Positions 21,428-32,374 of a stretch of 63,228 nucleotides of DNA are shown here, piece after piece (position 1 is the first letter of the stretch; each line of letters begins with the position of its first letter). The DNA is from Nemertoderma westbladi. Its lineage: Eukaryota > Xenacoelomorpha > Nemertodermatida > Nemertodermatidae. Location: the NCBI GenBank assembly GCA_032718475.1, contig JAUCBJ010007588.1:1-63228 (forward strand), written 5' to 3'. The notes beneath the pieces were generated by a model that saw only the letters and a list, made by a program, of their open reading frames with translations, did no database searches and was not told the DNA's origin. A program made the translations under genes and the position numbers.

Positions 21428-23577
21428 ATCTCCTGAATCTCATCGGAAAACTCTATAATCCCGCTACTAAGGAAGTTTCGGGGGGCTACTAATTTTGCAT
21501 ACAAATACTTAGCTATGTTATCCTTGTTACCATACCTGATGTTTAATGTATCACAAACTTGTCTTAATCCTTCTGGATGTCCAATAAACTTTAACGCCAT
21601 TAACTTGGGAGGTCCTTCCAAGCACTTGATGAGGAACCTAAGTTTCTCTCCGTTAGATAGTACAGAGTTCTGTATGCTGTCTTTGTAATATTCATTGAAA
21701 GGTAACCATTTCATCTCATCTCCATTGAATTTGACGATCTCTCCCACTTTAACCGCTTGGCGGGCTTCTGTTCTAGCCATCTGACGCGTAAAGCTTTCTT
21801 GGGCCATCGTGTTATTTAATATCGAATTATCGGTATATAAATTTCCTGGATTATTATCAGGTCTATAGGGAATATCATTAACAACAGGTTTATAATCACC
21901 CTTAATAGGGTTTGCTATAGGAGTTTCTACTTCACTAGCAGTATAGATGCGTGTAGGCTCCACACCTTGCGCATGTAATACTTCAGACCTAACAGGTTGA
22001 CACAATGTTACAGGGGGTATTGGTATACCCTTTTGTATATTGACTAATTTGTCGCGTTCCAGCGCGATACTTTGTTGCACTTCTTGCAATTCTGCCCTAC
22101 CTTCCCTTACTGTTCCCTTAAGTTGGTAGACAGTCTCCTGCATCTGTCCGAGCAGGAGATTCATCCCCCGCCGTCCCTCATCTACCCACTCGACCGCCGA
22201 AGCGGGAGTCGCCAACATTGTAGCGGGCTGACGTGGGACGACGGGAGACAAATCTTTGATTTCTCTCTCAGCTTCCAGGACAGGGATATTCTCATGGACT
22301 GTTCTACCGGGTACAGGCAGTGTAGTACTGTGTAAAGGGAATTTAGAGTTAAGCTCTGGAAGTACAGGGGTCTCTAGCACAGTAGTGGCTTTGGGAACGA
22401 CAGGCCCAATTATTTCAGGCTCATCAACTATTGTAGGGAGTCTTTTGACCTTAATAATTTGGTCTGTAGGTTCTATACTACCTAAGTCTGGGCTAGCTAG
22501 TTGTCTTCTAACCGCTGGGGGCAAATCAGGCAATTTGTGATGGTGAGATGTTTTTCTACGCCTGCTTAGACGAGATCTATTTCCTCCGCCTTCAGGATCG
22601 GTGGTTTCGCTTTCCTCTGATGAGGTGTATCCCTGGCGTTTGGGAGTAGATCTTCTCATCATCTGCATGTGACTAGCAGTTAACTGATTATTTATGTTGT
22701 CTTGCGTCTCTTGAAGATTTTCCAACTCCAGTTGTGTGGTCTCCTCAGACGCTCTCCATTCTGCTTCTGCTACTGCTTTGGCCGCCTTTCTTTCTGCTTC
22801 TGCTTCTGCCATTGCCGCTGCCTTCTTTCTTTCCGCTTCTGCTTCGGCCATTGCCGCTGTTACTGCAGCTGCCTTTCGGTCCTCTATCCGTTTTTTCTTT
22901 ACTTGTTCTTCTTGGACTCTAACTAGGCGGAGTTTTTCATCAAATTTAGCTTGGTTTGCAGCTAACATTTCCGCATCGATTGCGTCCAACACAAGCTTGG
23001 TTCCTTCACTATTAGGGCGAAGTCCAGACAGTCGTCTCCTCAACTCTTCGTCTCCTATGAATCGCTGATAGTCTGACAGATAGATGTCAATGGCGTCTCT
23101 AGTTCGCGGCTTCTCTGCTGCTGTTAATTCGCTTTCCACTTCGCTTTCCACCTCGCTTTCCACTTGAGAAGAAGTGGCGTCGGTTGATTCTTCATAGGTT
23201 GGCCGCTCATCATAAACCGTATCCGCCATCTTCGCTCCGCGTTCGGGCGTCCGCTCAACAGTATCCGAACTACTGGAGCTATCGGGCCGCTGAGAACTAG
23301 GTTCTTGGCTAGGAGGTTGCTGCTGTTTTATAGCTTCTTCTTGATCCCGCTTGACTTGGGCCCGAGTGCCTATGGCAGACCAACGGCGCTTCACTAACTT
23401 CGCAAATTGCGAAATCGCTTCTACCAACCTAGGTTCTGACACAACCACTGCAGGGGTTGCCCTTCTTACAGTATGAGGGGTTTCAGACCTCGGTCTGGGA
23501 TTCTCTACACTTTGATCTGAGAAACAGGCTGTTGTTTCTAGGAGACTATCTGACAGAGTTTGCCTTGTGTCAGCCAT
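21428..23577 (-). pseudogene. Gag N-terminal part of element A
   Basis: ATG at 23577 (MADTRQTLSDSLLETTACF, like MSDTKQNLSDSLLDVTICD in B). It holds an Arg/Ala/Glu-rich helical region (AEAERKKAAAMAEAEAERKA) likely to form a coiled coil, and the DUF1759-type Gag region (RQAVKVGEIVKFNGDEMKWL, then KFIGHPEGLRQV). Relative to B about 180 residues near position 110 are missing. The frame is cut off by the 1-kb insertion, ending within it at 21403. Confidence 0.8.
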
Positions 23578-25842
23578 GTTTGATTGTACAGTTGAATGCC
23601 TACTGCTATATTACAGTTAAAGCAAGTCTAGTAATTCAGTATCACTGTTAGCCTAATAATTAATTACCGATACTGCTACTCAGTGTAGCGTGATATATAT
23701 ATATATATTAGAATACCGGTATGCTTATAATATATATATAAGTATTATTACAGACTAGATTTGTCACAGAGTACCGGTATATAAATTTAGCACAAATATA
23801 TATAAATATATAATAGGCCTATCGGGAATACCGGTATACAGCTGACACTTATAGTATATATAAGTATAATTATTACAGACTAGAATTAATTACAGAATAA
23901 CGGTATGATTTCAGCCCAAATTTATAGAAATAAATATAATAAGCCTATGGTAAATACCGGTATGTCAATTATTTTAGAATAATTGAATTTCTGAATATTT
24001 TAGGGTTACTTGGTTACTTTAACTTACTTTATTACCGTTATTTAAGCAGTAGTCCGACTGATATGGAGACCTAGTTGTTGTATGGCAGGCCTACTATTTA
24101 TAAATCGTTTGAGTTGATTTATAATATATATATACCCGTTTAAAATGGGTTTTGTCAATATTTGAAATAAATGTTATTATTTCTGGGGTTCACTACACAG
24201 AAGCTGTGCGCTCTCAGTGAAGTGCTATTTATTGGACACTAAAACTGATAATTCTAATTTACCTAAGTTACTTAATACTACAAATTACTTACGATACGGG
24301 TGAGATTAAATCTCTAATTAAACTCAACAAAATATTACGTACGAAATTTTTAGGGTAATTTCACAGGAAGTCTACAAACCAGCCTAACAAAGGGTTAGAA
24401 TTCTGGTTATTACAACGGGCAGGGTACTACGGTATTTGAAACAATAAGTAGTAGTAAATATATTGCGCTGTCCAGATAGGAAAATACCACCGCCTGATGA
24501 CCTATAGCCGTATCGCTATAGGTACTACGTTATGTATCACGGAGTGTTCCTACCTAGAAGTTAATTACCGCGGACTACCAGATCCAACGTGCCTATTAAC
24601 CACTTTACAACACAAATATACTGCCTACACACTAATTACTTTCGGAAAGCACTGTACACTAAACCCTAAATTAGGTACAAGTACTGGTACAACAAATAAT
24701 CAGTAGTTAAATATACTTGAACAGTTAAAAGAACCACAGCATCTGCTGGAGTGACCGGAGCACAAAGTCACCAGTCTTTTCCTACGCCAAGCAGCCCGTG
24801 TAGTACCGGGGTTAATTTAACTATAACAGTATGTGTAACAAGCACAATTACTGTAGGAATAAACTTGGGGACATGAATGTTGCGAATAATCGCATAAACT
24901 CTGAATAATAAATATTACGCTACCCGTACAGAATACTCAAACAAAATACAAACCAAACGCTGGCAGACTACCATCAAGCCTAAATAAACTACAGTTGTGC
25001 AGATTCCAAAATGGTTAGTTAGTATGCGTTCTAACACGGTAGTACGACTTATTCTTTAAGAGGGGATTGACCTTACAGCTCTGGCTGCCCCAACTTACTA
25101 ACTGGCACTTTATCAGACAAACTCTACACACGCAGCAATCTCTTCAGACCTAATAATAGCTAGACAACAATCCAGCCTACAAAATATCTGAGTAATTACT
25201 ATTACGGTATCTGAACAGACCACACAAACAAACACAGGCCAAAACGTTGGCAGAATACTGTCAAGCCTAAATAAACTACAGTATGTGCAGATTCCAAAAT
25301 GGTTAGTTAGTATGCGTTCTAACACGGTAGTACGACTTATTCTTTAAGAGGGGATTGACCTTACAGCTATGGCTGCCCCAACTTACTAACTGGCACTCTA
25401 TCGGACAAACTCTACACACGCAGTAATCTCTCCAAACCCAACAACAATCCGACAACAGTCCGGCCTACAATTATCTGAACAATCTGAGCAGACTTACACG
25501 TCTTCAGCTCAATATTAACTTACATGTAAATAAAACCGACAGAAATAAGTAAAATCTCAATAAAAAACCAGGGCGGCCGTCCCTGATTAAATACTAAGAC
25601 CTACCGGTATACAATAATCAAAATCGAATAATACTAATGTACTTATACTGGAAGTACCGGTTAGGACAGTTGGGCCTACGGACCTACAGAAGTACCGGTT
25701 CTAGCAGTTGGACCTACGGACCTACAGCAGTACCGGTTCTGGCAGTTGGGCCTACTGACCTACAGAAGTACCGGTTCAGGTTTACCGGTCGACCGGTACT
25801 TTCAACTTTATTGCTTACTGCAATAAAGTCAATAACTGTTAT
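23578..25842 (-). promoter_or_regulatory. 5' leader of element A
   Basis: Non-coding 2.3 kb between the 5' LTR and gag, alignable with 40217-42462. Internal direct duplication: a 120-bp block with GTATGCGTTCTAACACGGTA occurs near 25010-25140 and again near 25293-25420. Next to the LTR are three 38-bp tandem units (25651-25764, GAAGTACCGGTTNNGNCAGT) and a palindrome ACCGGTCGACCGGT (about 25783-25796). A perfect 9-bp stem hairpin (CTTTATTGC/GCAATAAAG) lies at 25806-25828, 14 bases from the LTR. No TGG-type tRNA primer site adjoins the LTR. Confidence 0.6.
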
Positions 25843-26083
25843 TGTACGCGCTTTTGAAGACCGTTAGCAGTTTAACCTGCCAAAATTTATATGTCTTTTG
25901 GTTTATAAATAGACTTTAGAAGTTGACAAATATTTAATACCAATAAACACAACATTAGCAGAAGCCAGCCTAGTGCGCGTCCATTCACCCGCTGGATATA
26001 CCCGGGAGACTGGATTCTGAGGGCTTAGATTATTATTGCAGTGTAAGCTTACTGTATTATTCGATTGATCGTTAATAAATAAT
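25843..26083 (-). repeat. LTR-A, 5' copy, first piece (241 bp)
   Basis: Matches 14041-14281. It is interrupted after ATAAT (26079-26083) by LTR-B. The remaining 1,015 bp of the LTR resumes at 43651, giving 1,256 bp in total, the same as the other copy. Confidence 0.95.
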
Positions 26084-27266
26084 TGTTCGCGCTTTCAGAC
26101 CTTTGGCAGTTTAACCCGCCAAATTATGATGTCTTCTAGATAATAAATCACTTTTAGTCTATGACAAGTATTTAATTCACTACACTAGTCGAATCCAATC
26201 TGTGCGCGATCATTCACCCGCTGGATATACCCGGGAGATTGGGTTCGACGGCTTAATCTTATTGCTATGTAAGCCTAATGTATTATTCGACTGACAGTAT
26301 TATATAATCTCTGACAATATTATTCACCTTCGGGGAATATTAACAGTTCCTTTAGGACGTGGCGCTCTATCTATACAAACAGAGTTATGACTTAAACTAC
26401 TCACAACGATATGGCTTAGTTATAATTCACATATATGGCGCATTCTTTAGGAAATGCTTCGTTATCAGTATCACTCATACACAATGCTGCACAATACTGC
26501 ACACTGATCTGCCGATCTTCACTGATTTTAGTTATATATAAAAGGAACACGGACCGACTCATGTAGGGTCTATCAAATAACATTAGATTCACTTCAAACC
26601 ACTTTAACATAAGTCACAATCGTTATATGTAACCTTTCTCTCTTACCTTCGGTATATCAAGAATATTGGGTTTCGGGGTTATTTATCGTTATTCCAAATA
26701 TAATAATTCATCAACCATATTATGAAGAACTGACAGTAAATAGCAGTATAACAATATAAAAGTATGCACAGTGATTCAGTGTGCGTTAAGTTCATTAGTT
26801 TATTTTGAGTTGTTGATTGTTGTGATCAGTTTGGTTTGATAACGGATATATGCCCTTTATAATTAAGCCTACTAGTGTTAGACTAAAACAGGAAAGCACA
26901 AAATATTTACAAGCCGTTCTCTCCTGGCTCAGGAAAGAAAGACCAACAACACTGAAAACTGATAAGAATAACCTTATTTACAAAGGCTTCCACCCAACAC
27001 AGAGAAAGAGCATAAAGATAGGAAAATTCAGTTCAGTAGATCTGTGATAGGTCGAAATCAAAATCAACTCAAATTCTATTGGCAGATACTTTCCCAAGCT
27101 GGTTGGACAATCAAACGTAGCCCAGATCCCTTCGCACAGCGAATCAGCCAATCAGCCGGTAGCTTGCGCTATTCGAGTTATAGATCCCTTTTTAGAGTAT
27201 TCTAGCGACTGGGGGGGAACTGGTTAGCAAGGCAAACGAATCAGTTATCCCACAAAAGCTTTTACA
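26084..27266 (-). repeat. LTR-B, 3' copy
   Basis: 1,183 bp, nearly identical to 42463-43645. Differences noticed: one base near 26190 (T against A) and a small cluster at about 26803-26825. A good TATA-like sequence, TATATATAAAAGG, at about 26533-26545 reads on the plus strand, i.e. antisense to the element. Confidence 0.95.
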
Positions 27267-27344
27267 CCGCTCCCAGAAAATGGGATTTAAGTCTATAAAA
27301 TATACAAAATCACAATTTCTAATATACATAAATACTCTAAACAG

Positions 27345-29120
27345 TTAGTCTTTCTTGCGCGGACGGCGTTTATGCAGTTTTTTAAAGCTAGCAAGAGTCC
27401 TTTTCTCTTTGGGGCGAGCCACTTTACGAGGAGGGCTGTAGCTCCTAGGCGAAGGGTGCAATATAATTGCATCAGAAGGTGCAGGGTTACGATCGGTATA
27501 CCCGCCGGTCGAAGTACCTGGTTGATTAATATCAACCTCAGTGGAGCGAGGTCTAACGGCCTTTAGAGCGCGTCTCAGGACAGCAGCTCCTACGGGTCCT
27601 TGACGGGTCGTCTGGACACTAGCGGTGGGTGGACCGTGAGTGGTAAGGAACTTTCTCGGTTTAATGGTTCTCTCCAGCTCGCGTTCTCGGGTTCGATATT
27701 CATATGGTCGCCGAGATATTTCCTGTAGTTCAGGATGCGAGTTCACAAAGATGTCGCCATACTCAGGGTCCTGACGGATAAAATTGATCAGGTGATATGT
27801 GGTTATATCATTAGGGTTAACGTTTCTAAGGTATTTCCTGACAAACTTGGTGGAAATACACTCACCAACACGCTTCATTAACTCGTAACTTGGTACGCGT
27901 GTTTTCTGTTCAATTGACGCGAATAGATAAGGATGGAACGCGTAAACTCCCTCGTAAGCTCGTCCAGGGTAATAGCGATGTCGGGATTCGCAATGTAAAT
28001 CGGCGTTCGCTTCCCAAGCTCGGATGTATCGCAGGGTGATCATCTCGTCTACGCTCTCTAAATCGCGATTAAAGGGACAATTGTAACTTTCATGTCCTTT
28101 AAGTTGGCAGTAGTGACATTGAGTCATAAATTGTGGGCAGACGGCAAATATATGAGAGTTATTAAGCCGGCAATAAGCACAATATATTTCCATCATCGGT
28201 TGTTCGAGGAAATAGGAACAAGGTACGCTCGAGTCTAGAGGAGTGAAGTGGTCTCTCGATGCGCATAATCGACAACGTTTTCGGGAAACGTAGTTGGCGT
28301 GTCGATAATCGTACGCTGTGAGACGCTGTGGACCTTGATACCACTCTATGACATAATCATTGTCACTGCTCCGGGAAGCCGTAGGTTGAATCGCTTCTGA
28401 TTCAAAGCATACTGGTTCATCCTCCAGCTGCATAGACGAAGTGGGTGCGTCGGTTTCCGTAAGTGGACCCACTGTCTGTATTTCCACGACAGAATAACCT
28501 GTAGATATTCGGGGTCTTTGTATAACGGATGAATGTAGGTTCTGTATACAAACGTCTTGAAACACGGCAAATCCAGCGCTACTCAGTTTCTCCGCAGCTG
28601 AGTCTCTAAGACTGAGCTTGGTCAGCGCGCGGTCCTTGAACTGACTATCGACGTTACGGAACGGAGTCAGAAAGCGCCGGAAACATTCGAAACGTATGAA
28701 CTTATTGTGTTCGTCTAACTTGGCGAGTTTAGTTCCAAGTATTAACGGGTGAGCGCGTATGGTACGACTGCACACATCGGCTAGCCAACTGGCAAGTGCT
28801 GCGTTTTCAAAGATCGTGTATATAGCTAAGGAAGGGCGAAGTGGAACACTCATAAAGCTATATACTGCACCAGGCGCAGTTAATGGTCCATCAAAATATA
28901 AACGAGAGTAATGATCTCCATATACTTGCTGGTAATTGGTAGGATTTCCAACTTTGAAATTCCATCCATATTCTTGAAAGGCAAGATGTCCGATGGACGT
29001 CCGTTGTACTTTAGTAATGTCGATGGGTGTATTGGCATACATAGTGCGAAAGAAACCTCGGCCTTCGGCCCAAGGGGCAATCAGCTGAGTATCAACGAAG
29101 GGATATGGAATGTTCTCCAT
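27345..29120 (-). CDS. Accessory gene 2: 591-residue zinc-knuckle protein in the env position
   Basis: ATG at 29120 with an in-frame stop seven codons upstream; TAA at 27345-27347. Residues 1-200 (MENIPYPFVDTQLIAPWAEG...) resemble nothing I know. Residues about 285-355 hold three zinc-knuckle-like motifs: CRLCASRDH...C, CAYCRLNNSHIFAVC (C-x2-C-x5-H-x4-C) and CHYCQLKGHESYNC, the last a canonical C-x2-C-x4-H-x4-C as in retroviral nucleocapsids. A block with RHRYYPGRAYEGVYAFHPYL follows, and the tail KKLHKRRPRKKD is strongly basic. No signal peptide or membrane segment, so it is not an envelope protein. A nucleic-acid-binding or second nucleocapsid role is inferred. It lies between accessory gene 1 and the 3' LTR. 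Confidence 0.75.
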   Translation of the reverse strand: MENIPYPFVDTQLIAPWAEGRGFFRTMYANTPIDITKVQRTSIGHLAFQEYGWNFKVGNPTNYQQVYGDHYSRLYFDGPLTAPGAVYSFMSVPLRPSLAIYTIFENAALASWLADVCSRTIRAHPLILGTKLAKLDEHNKFIRFECFRRFLTPFRNVDSQFKDRALTKLSLRDSAAEKLSSAGFAVFQDVCIQNLHSSVIQRPRISTGYSVVEIQTVGPLTETDAPTSSMQLEDEPVCFESEAIQPTASRSSDNDYVIEWYQGPQRLTAYDYRHANYVSRKRCRLCASRDHFTPLDSSVPCSYFLEQPMMEIYCAYCRLNNSHIFAVCPQFMTQCHYCQLKGHESYNCPFNRDLESVDEMITLRYIRAWEANADLHCESRHRYYPGRAYEGVYAFHPYLFASIEQKTRVPSYELMKRVGECISTKFVRKYLRNVNPNDITTYHLINFIRQDPEYGDIFVNSHPELQEISRRPYEYRTRERELERTIKPRKFLTTHGPPTASVQTTRQGPVGAAVLRRALKAVRPRSTEVDINQPGTSTGGYTDRNPAPSDAIILHPSPRSYSPPRKVARPKEKRTLASFKKLHKRRPRKKD

Positions 29121-30050
29121 ATTCCGAAAGTCGTATGCCTAATATGTCTTCCATTGATGGTAGTGGTAAAGAGCAGGGGAAGACCTATGTCGTATTCAGA
29201 AATATTCCGAAATACGATCTCAGTAGGAGGATTGTTACATTCGAGGACTATCTCCAACTGAATTTATCCCCAGTGCGATAAGGGAACAACCAGTTCAATG
29301 CCTCAGTTGTTATACATAAGATTATAAGATTTATATCTCCAATCATTGAGGGAGGTGAACAACCAGATTTATGACACACAATGGTACCAGTTGTTCACCT
29401 ACTAACTGCGTGTCCTTTCAGTCCTTGTATCACGGTTGTGAATTTAAGGAAATCCGAGGTGGTTGATTATCTAATCAACAACGAGAGGGTGGAAGTGGAT
29501 ATCATAAATATCAACAGAATGACACATGGACAGGAGATGCGGACACCAATATTAGCATACAAATAAACGGTAAGGGGGTGGAGGTTGATATCATAAATAT
29601 CAACAGAATATGACATTGACAGGAGGTGCGGACACCAATATTAGCATCCAGATGAACAGTAAGGGATGGGAGGTTTAGTGCTCGTTTCCCGAAGCTCCGA
29701 GCACGTTGGGAAGAGAAGGTGGGATGAAATATGTCGTATCTTTAGTAACAACATATAAGAGGGTAAGAGGAGTAGAGAGGAGGGAGGATATTCGATAGTA
29801 TCCATAAGATACCACAATGGATGTGTTTTCCGTCACATCATCATTCATTCCTGCCTTTTAATTGTGACACTGATCACAATAATTACAGGAAAACGATGAA
29901 GGAAGGGAAAGTTACAGCCTCCCGAAGGAGACCGCCCGCGAGCACCCGTGCCCCGGGGAAAACTATTCACATTATGGACCCTGGACATTAACCCATGTCT
30001 CTTCTCCAGTGGTTCTCCTTTATTTGTTCGCATCAACCTTCTTCCACGTT
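29121..30050 (-). other. Spacer between accessory genes of element B
   Basis: 930 bp without a convincing gene; this stretch is deleted in element A. It contains a tandem duplication of about 90 bp (29487-29576 and 29577-29668) sharing GATATCATAAATATCAACAG and GCGGACACCAATATTAGCAT. An intron joining the two accessory genes was considered, but no donor near the end of gene 1 fits. Confidence 0.5.
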
Positions 30051-30428
30051 CTATCCTTCGAGTTGATTTCGAATAGAGTTCTCGTGTTCTATTCTCGATT
30101 TATCGTTTCGACTCCGCTGGGTATGATATTTAAATAAAACCATTTCCCTTTCGGTGTCTACATCGTCCGTATCGTGTAAATCGATAGGATGGCCGGTAGT
30201 TAAGAAGTCCATATACATACCATTACGATGCGTATAGCGAGCAGTGAATTTTCTATAGTCCAATTCACGCGTAAGTTGCTCCTGGGACATTGGCGGTTCG
30301 ATATAACGACCATCGTCCTCCGTAGTAGTTGGATCAGCGTCGCCGCGTATCAAGCTATCGACAAACGCTTGTAAAGGTAGAATATATCTCTCCCTGATAC
30401 CAAGATCATCTTCTATTAATTCAGTCAT
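30051..30428 (-). CDS. Accessory gene 1: 125-residue acidic protein
   Basis: ATG at 30428 (MTELIEDDLGIRERYILPLQ), stop at 30051. Highly charged and acidic in the middle (TTTEDDGRYIEPP, HDTDDVDTEREM), with a mixed-charge end (HTQRSRNDKSRIEHENS). No cysteine, membrane segment or signal. It is the same length as its copy in element A and the frame is intact in both, which suggests selection or recent origin. No known family recognised; role unknown, perhaps a partner of accessory gene 2 given their adjacency. Confidence 0.6.
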   Translation of the reverse strand: MTELIEDDLGIRERYILPLQAFVDSLIRGDADPTTTEDDGRYIEPPMSQEQLTRELDYRKFTARYTHRNGMYMDFLTTGHPIDLHDTDDVDTEREMVLFKYHTQRSRNDKSRIEHENSIRNQLEG

Positions 30429-32080
30429 ATCTGCTATACGAGTTCACCAATATTATAATGAGTTTATATATCGTTAGGCGAGCGGGCGTCGCTGCCTATT
30501 TCTCCCTTGCCCCCGGACAGTATGAGATTCTCAGCGCCGATGTACCGCTGTCGCTATACTTTCGCCAACGACGTAGCCGTACAACGACAACGATAACCGG
30601 CACAAGTCACTCAACTGTCCGTCCCAAAGGCTTAGATGTACTTCAGGTTTTCCTTGGAGAGTTAGGTTACTTTTACGATTGCGACTAGCTACTGTAAACA
30701 CACTTTAGCAGTAACATTCACCTATAAACTCACAAATACCACACAACTGGTCACAACTACGCACATTCGGGCCATTTGTCCGTTAGTCAATGCCTTCCAG
30801 AATGTCACTGTATTATTATGTATCCTTGGATACTAGTAGTGCGCTATTTATTCCCTATGCTATTCAATGGGACAAGCTTTCTATTGTTCTTTTAACTCCA
30901 TTCTAATTCTAGCATGGTTGTTGCTATGGTGACATTATGCAAAGCTAGCGGTAGAATTAGGGTAATTCCAATGCATACAGATCTGGGATGTTATTTAATA
31001 GTAATTCTTTAATAGTCAATGTCCTGTTTTATACATGACTTTATGAATTTTATCGGCTATTGACTATGTTTGGGAGACTTTCGCACACTCATATGCATAA
31101 TAAGATAAATCTCCGCTCCCTTGATCTATTAATTAATGGAATATTGGGAATGTTATAAATTGCGTAAAAATGGCAATTTATTAAATTCATTAAAAGGCAT
31201 GAATTTAAATTATTCCCTGAAATTTTATTATTTGATAATTAAATGGACATATTTTGATTCTAGAACATGTCTAGGGACACAAGATCCTTAATTCTATGAC
31301 AATTGTCTTTTTTAAGAATATCGGTAAATGCTACGATATCTTAATTGACTAGAATTGTTGAAGGATCTGAATTTTACAGATTTTGATTGATTAGATTTGC
31401 AAATATTAAATAATTAATATTTGAGATGGGCACCGATTTATTCCAGAACTTGTCTGGGGACGTTAACCACTGATTCTAGAATTTGTCTTTCAAGTATATC
31501 GGTGGGTGCCGCGATATCTTAATCGACTAGAATTACAGATGGTCAAAGGGTTTAACAGATTTATTTTGCGTTATACGCTACTGTTAAAGGGACATCACGC
31601 TACTATATGTATTATTTAATATACGGTATGAGAGCAATATCGTACGAAGCAATGTCAGTGTGAAGAGGCAAGTCGTTTCCAAGGTCTACCCAGAGCTTGG
31701 TTTAGCCGAGACACGAGGATCTGAACTTTGCATTCCTAATACTCTGCCTACCAATAATACTTAAATATAGTAGTGGCTTTATTGTACTTTAATAAGTACG
31801 GACATTTCATCTTACTGTAGTTACGTATTTATAATATAATACGGACAGTAAGGAAATAGAAAAATAATTATTTCTTCGCCGTCACACTAAATATAATATA
31901 AGTAATTACGTACGTAATAAACACGAATATATTGCACTATTCTACAAAATAATCGCTAAATAATATTCTACTAAATTAAATAAAACGATTATAATAAAAT
32001 TACATAGTAATACATACATAAATATAAAAATAATAAAAATAATATAAAATAATAGAGTCACACGCCCACTCCGAACGATA
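30429..32080 (-). promoter_or_regulatory. Conserved non-coding tract of element B
   Basis: Counterpart of 16824-18449. The hairpin CTAGAACATGTCTAG at 31260-31274 differs from the A copy (CCAGAGCATGTCTGG) by a C-G to T-A change on both sides of the stem plus one loop base. The second hairpin, CCAGAACTTGTCTGG at 31443-31457, is unchanged, with its enclosing stem at 31429-31437 and 31498-31510. Left part (31790-32080) is very AT-rich. No credible gene. Confidence 0.5.
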
Positions 32081-32374
32081 TTAAGTCGGGGAGTCCCTAG
32101 ATGTCGGTTGGATTAGGGAAGTGGTCGTGGGAAGAGTTTCTTGCTTTCCATAGTTTCCGGAGAGCTCTCTGTCTCTTTCCAGTAAACATAAACGTCCCAC
32201 CGGGCGATTGAGCTGTTGAGTCTCAAAGACTATCCCTGGTTTATTAAAGTTACGACGCATGACGACGAGCTCTACTGATCGCACCAAACCATCGCTCGAG
32301 ATATGAGTCTCGATGATACGTCCTGTTTGCCATCGCTTACGTGGGAGATCGGGGTCCACAATAAGCACCATGTC
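32081..32374 (-). pseudogene. Pol C-terminal domain (DUF5641-like) beyond a TGA
   Basis: In the same frame as pol and separated from it only by TGA 32375-32377. DMVLIVDPDLPRKRWQTGRI is the typical C-terminal domain following the integrase of BEL/Pao elements; related elements usually have Gly where the TGA stands, so a GGA to TGA change is likely. Ends with TTTSLIQPTSRDSPT before a stop at 32081. Confidence 0.75.

Noticed and set aside
26359-26610. Short frames on both strands inside LTR-B (repeated at 42738)
   Set aside because: They are repeated only because the LTR is duplicated; no protein features.
29121-30050. Intron joining accessory genes 1 and 2
   Set aside because: No usable donor before the stop of gene 1, and gene 2 has its own ATG just after an in-frame stop.
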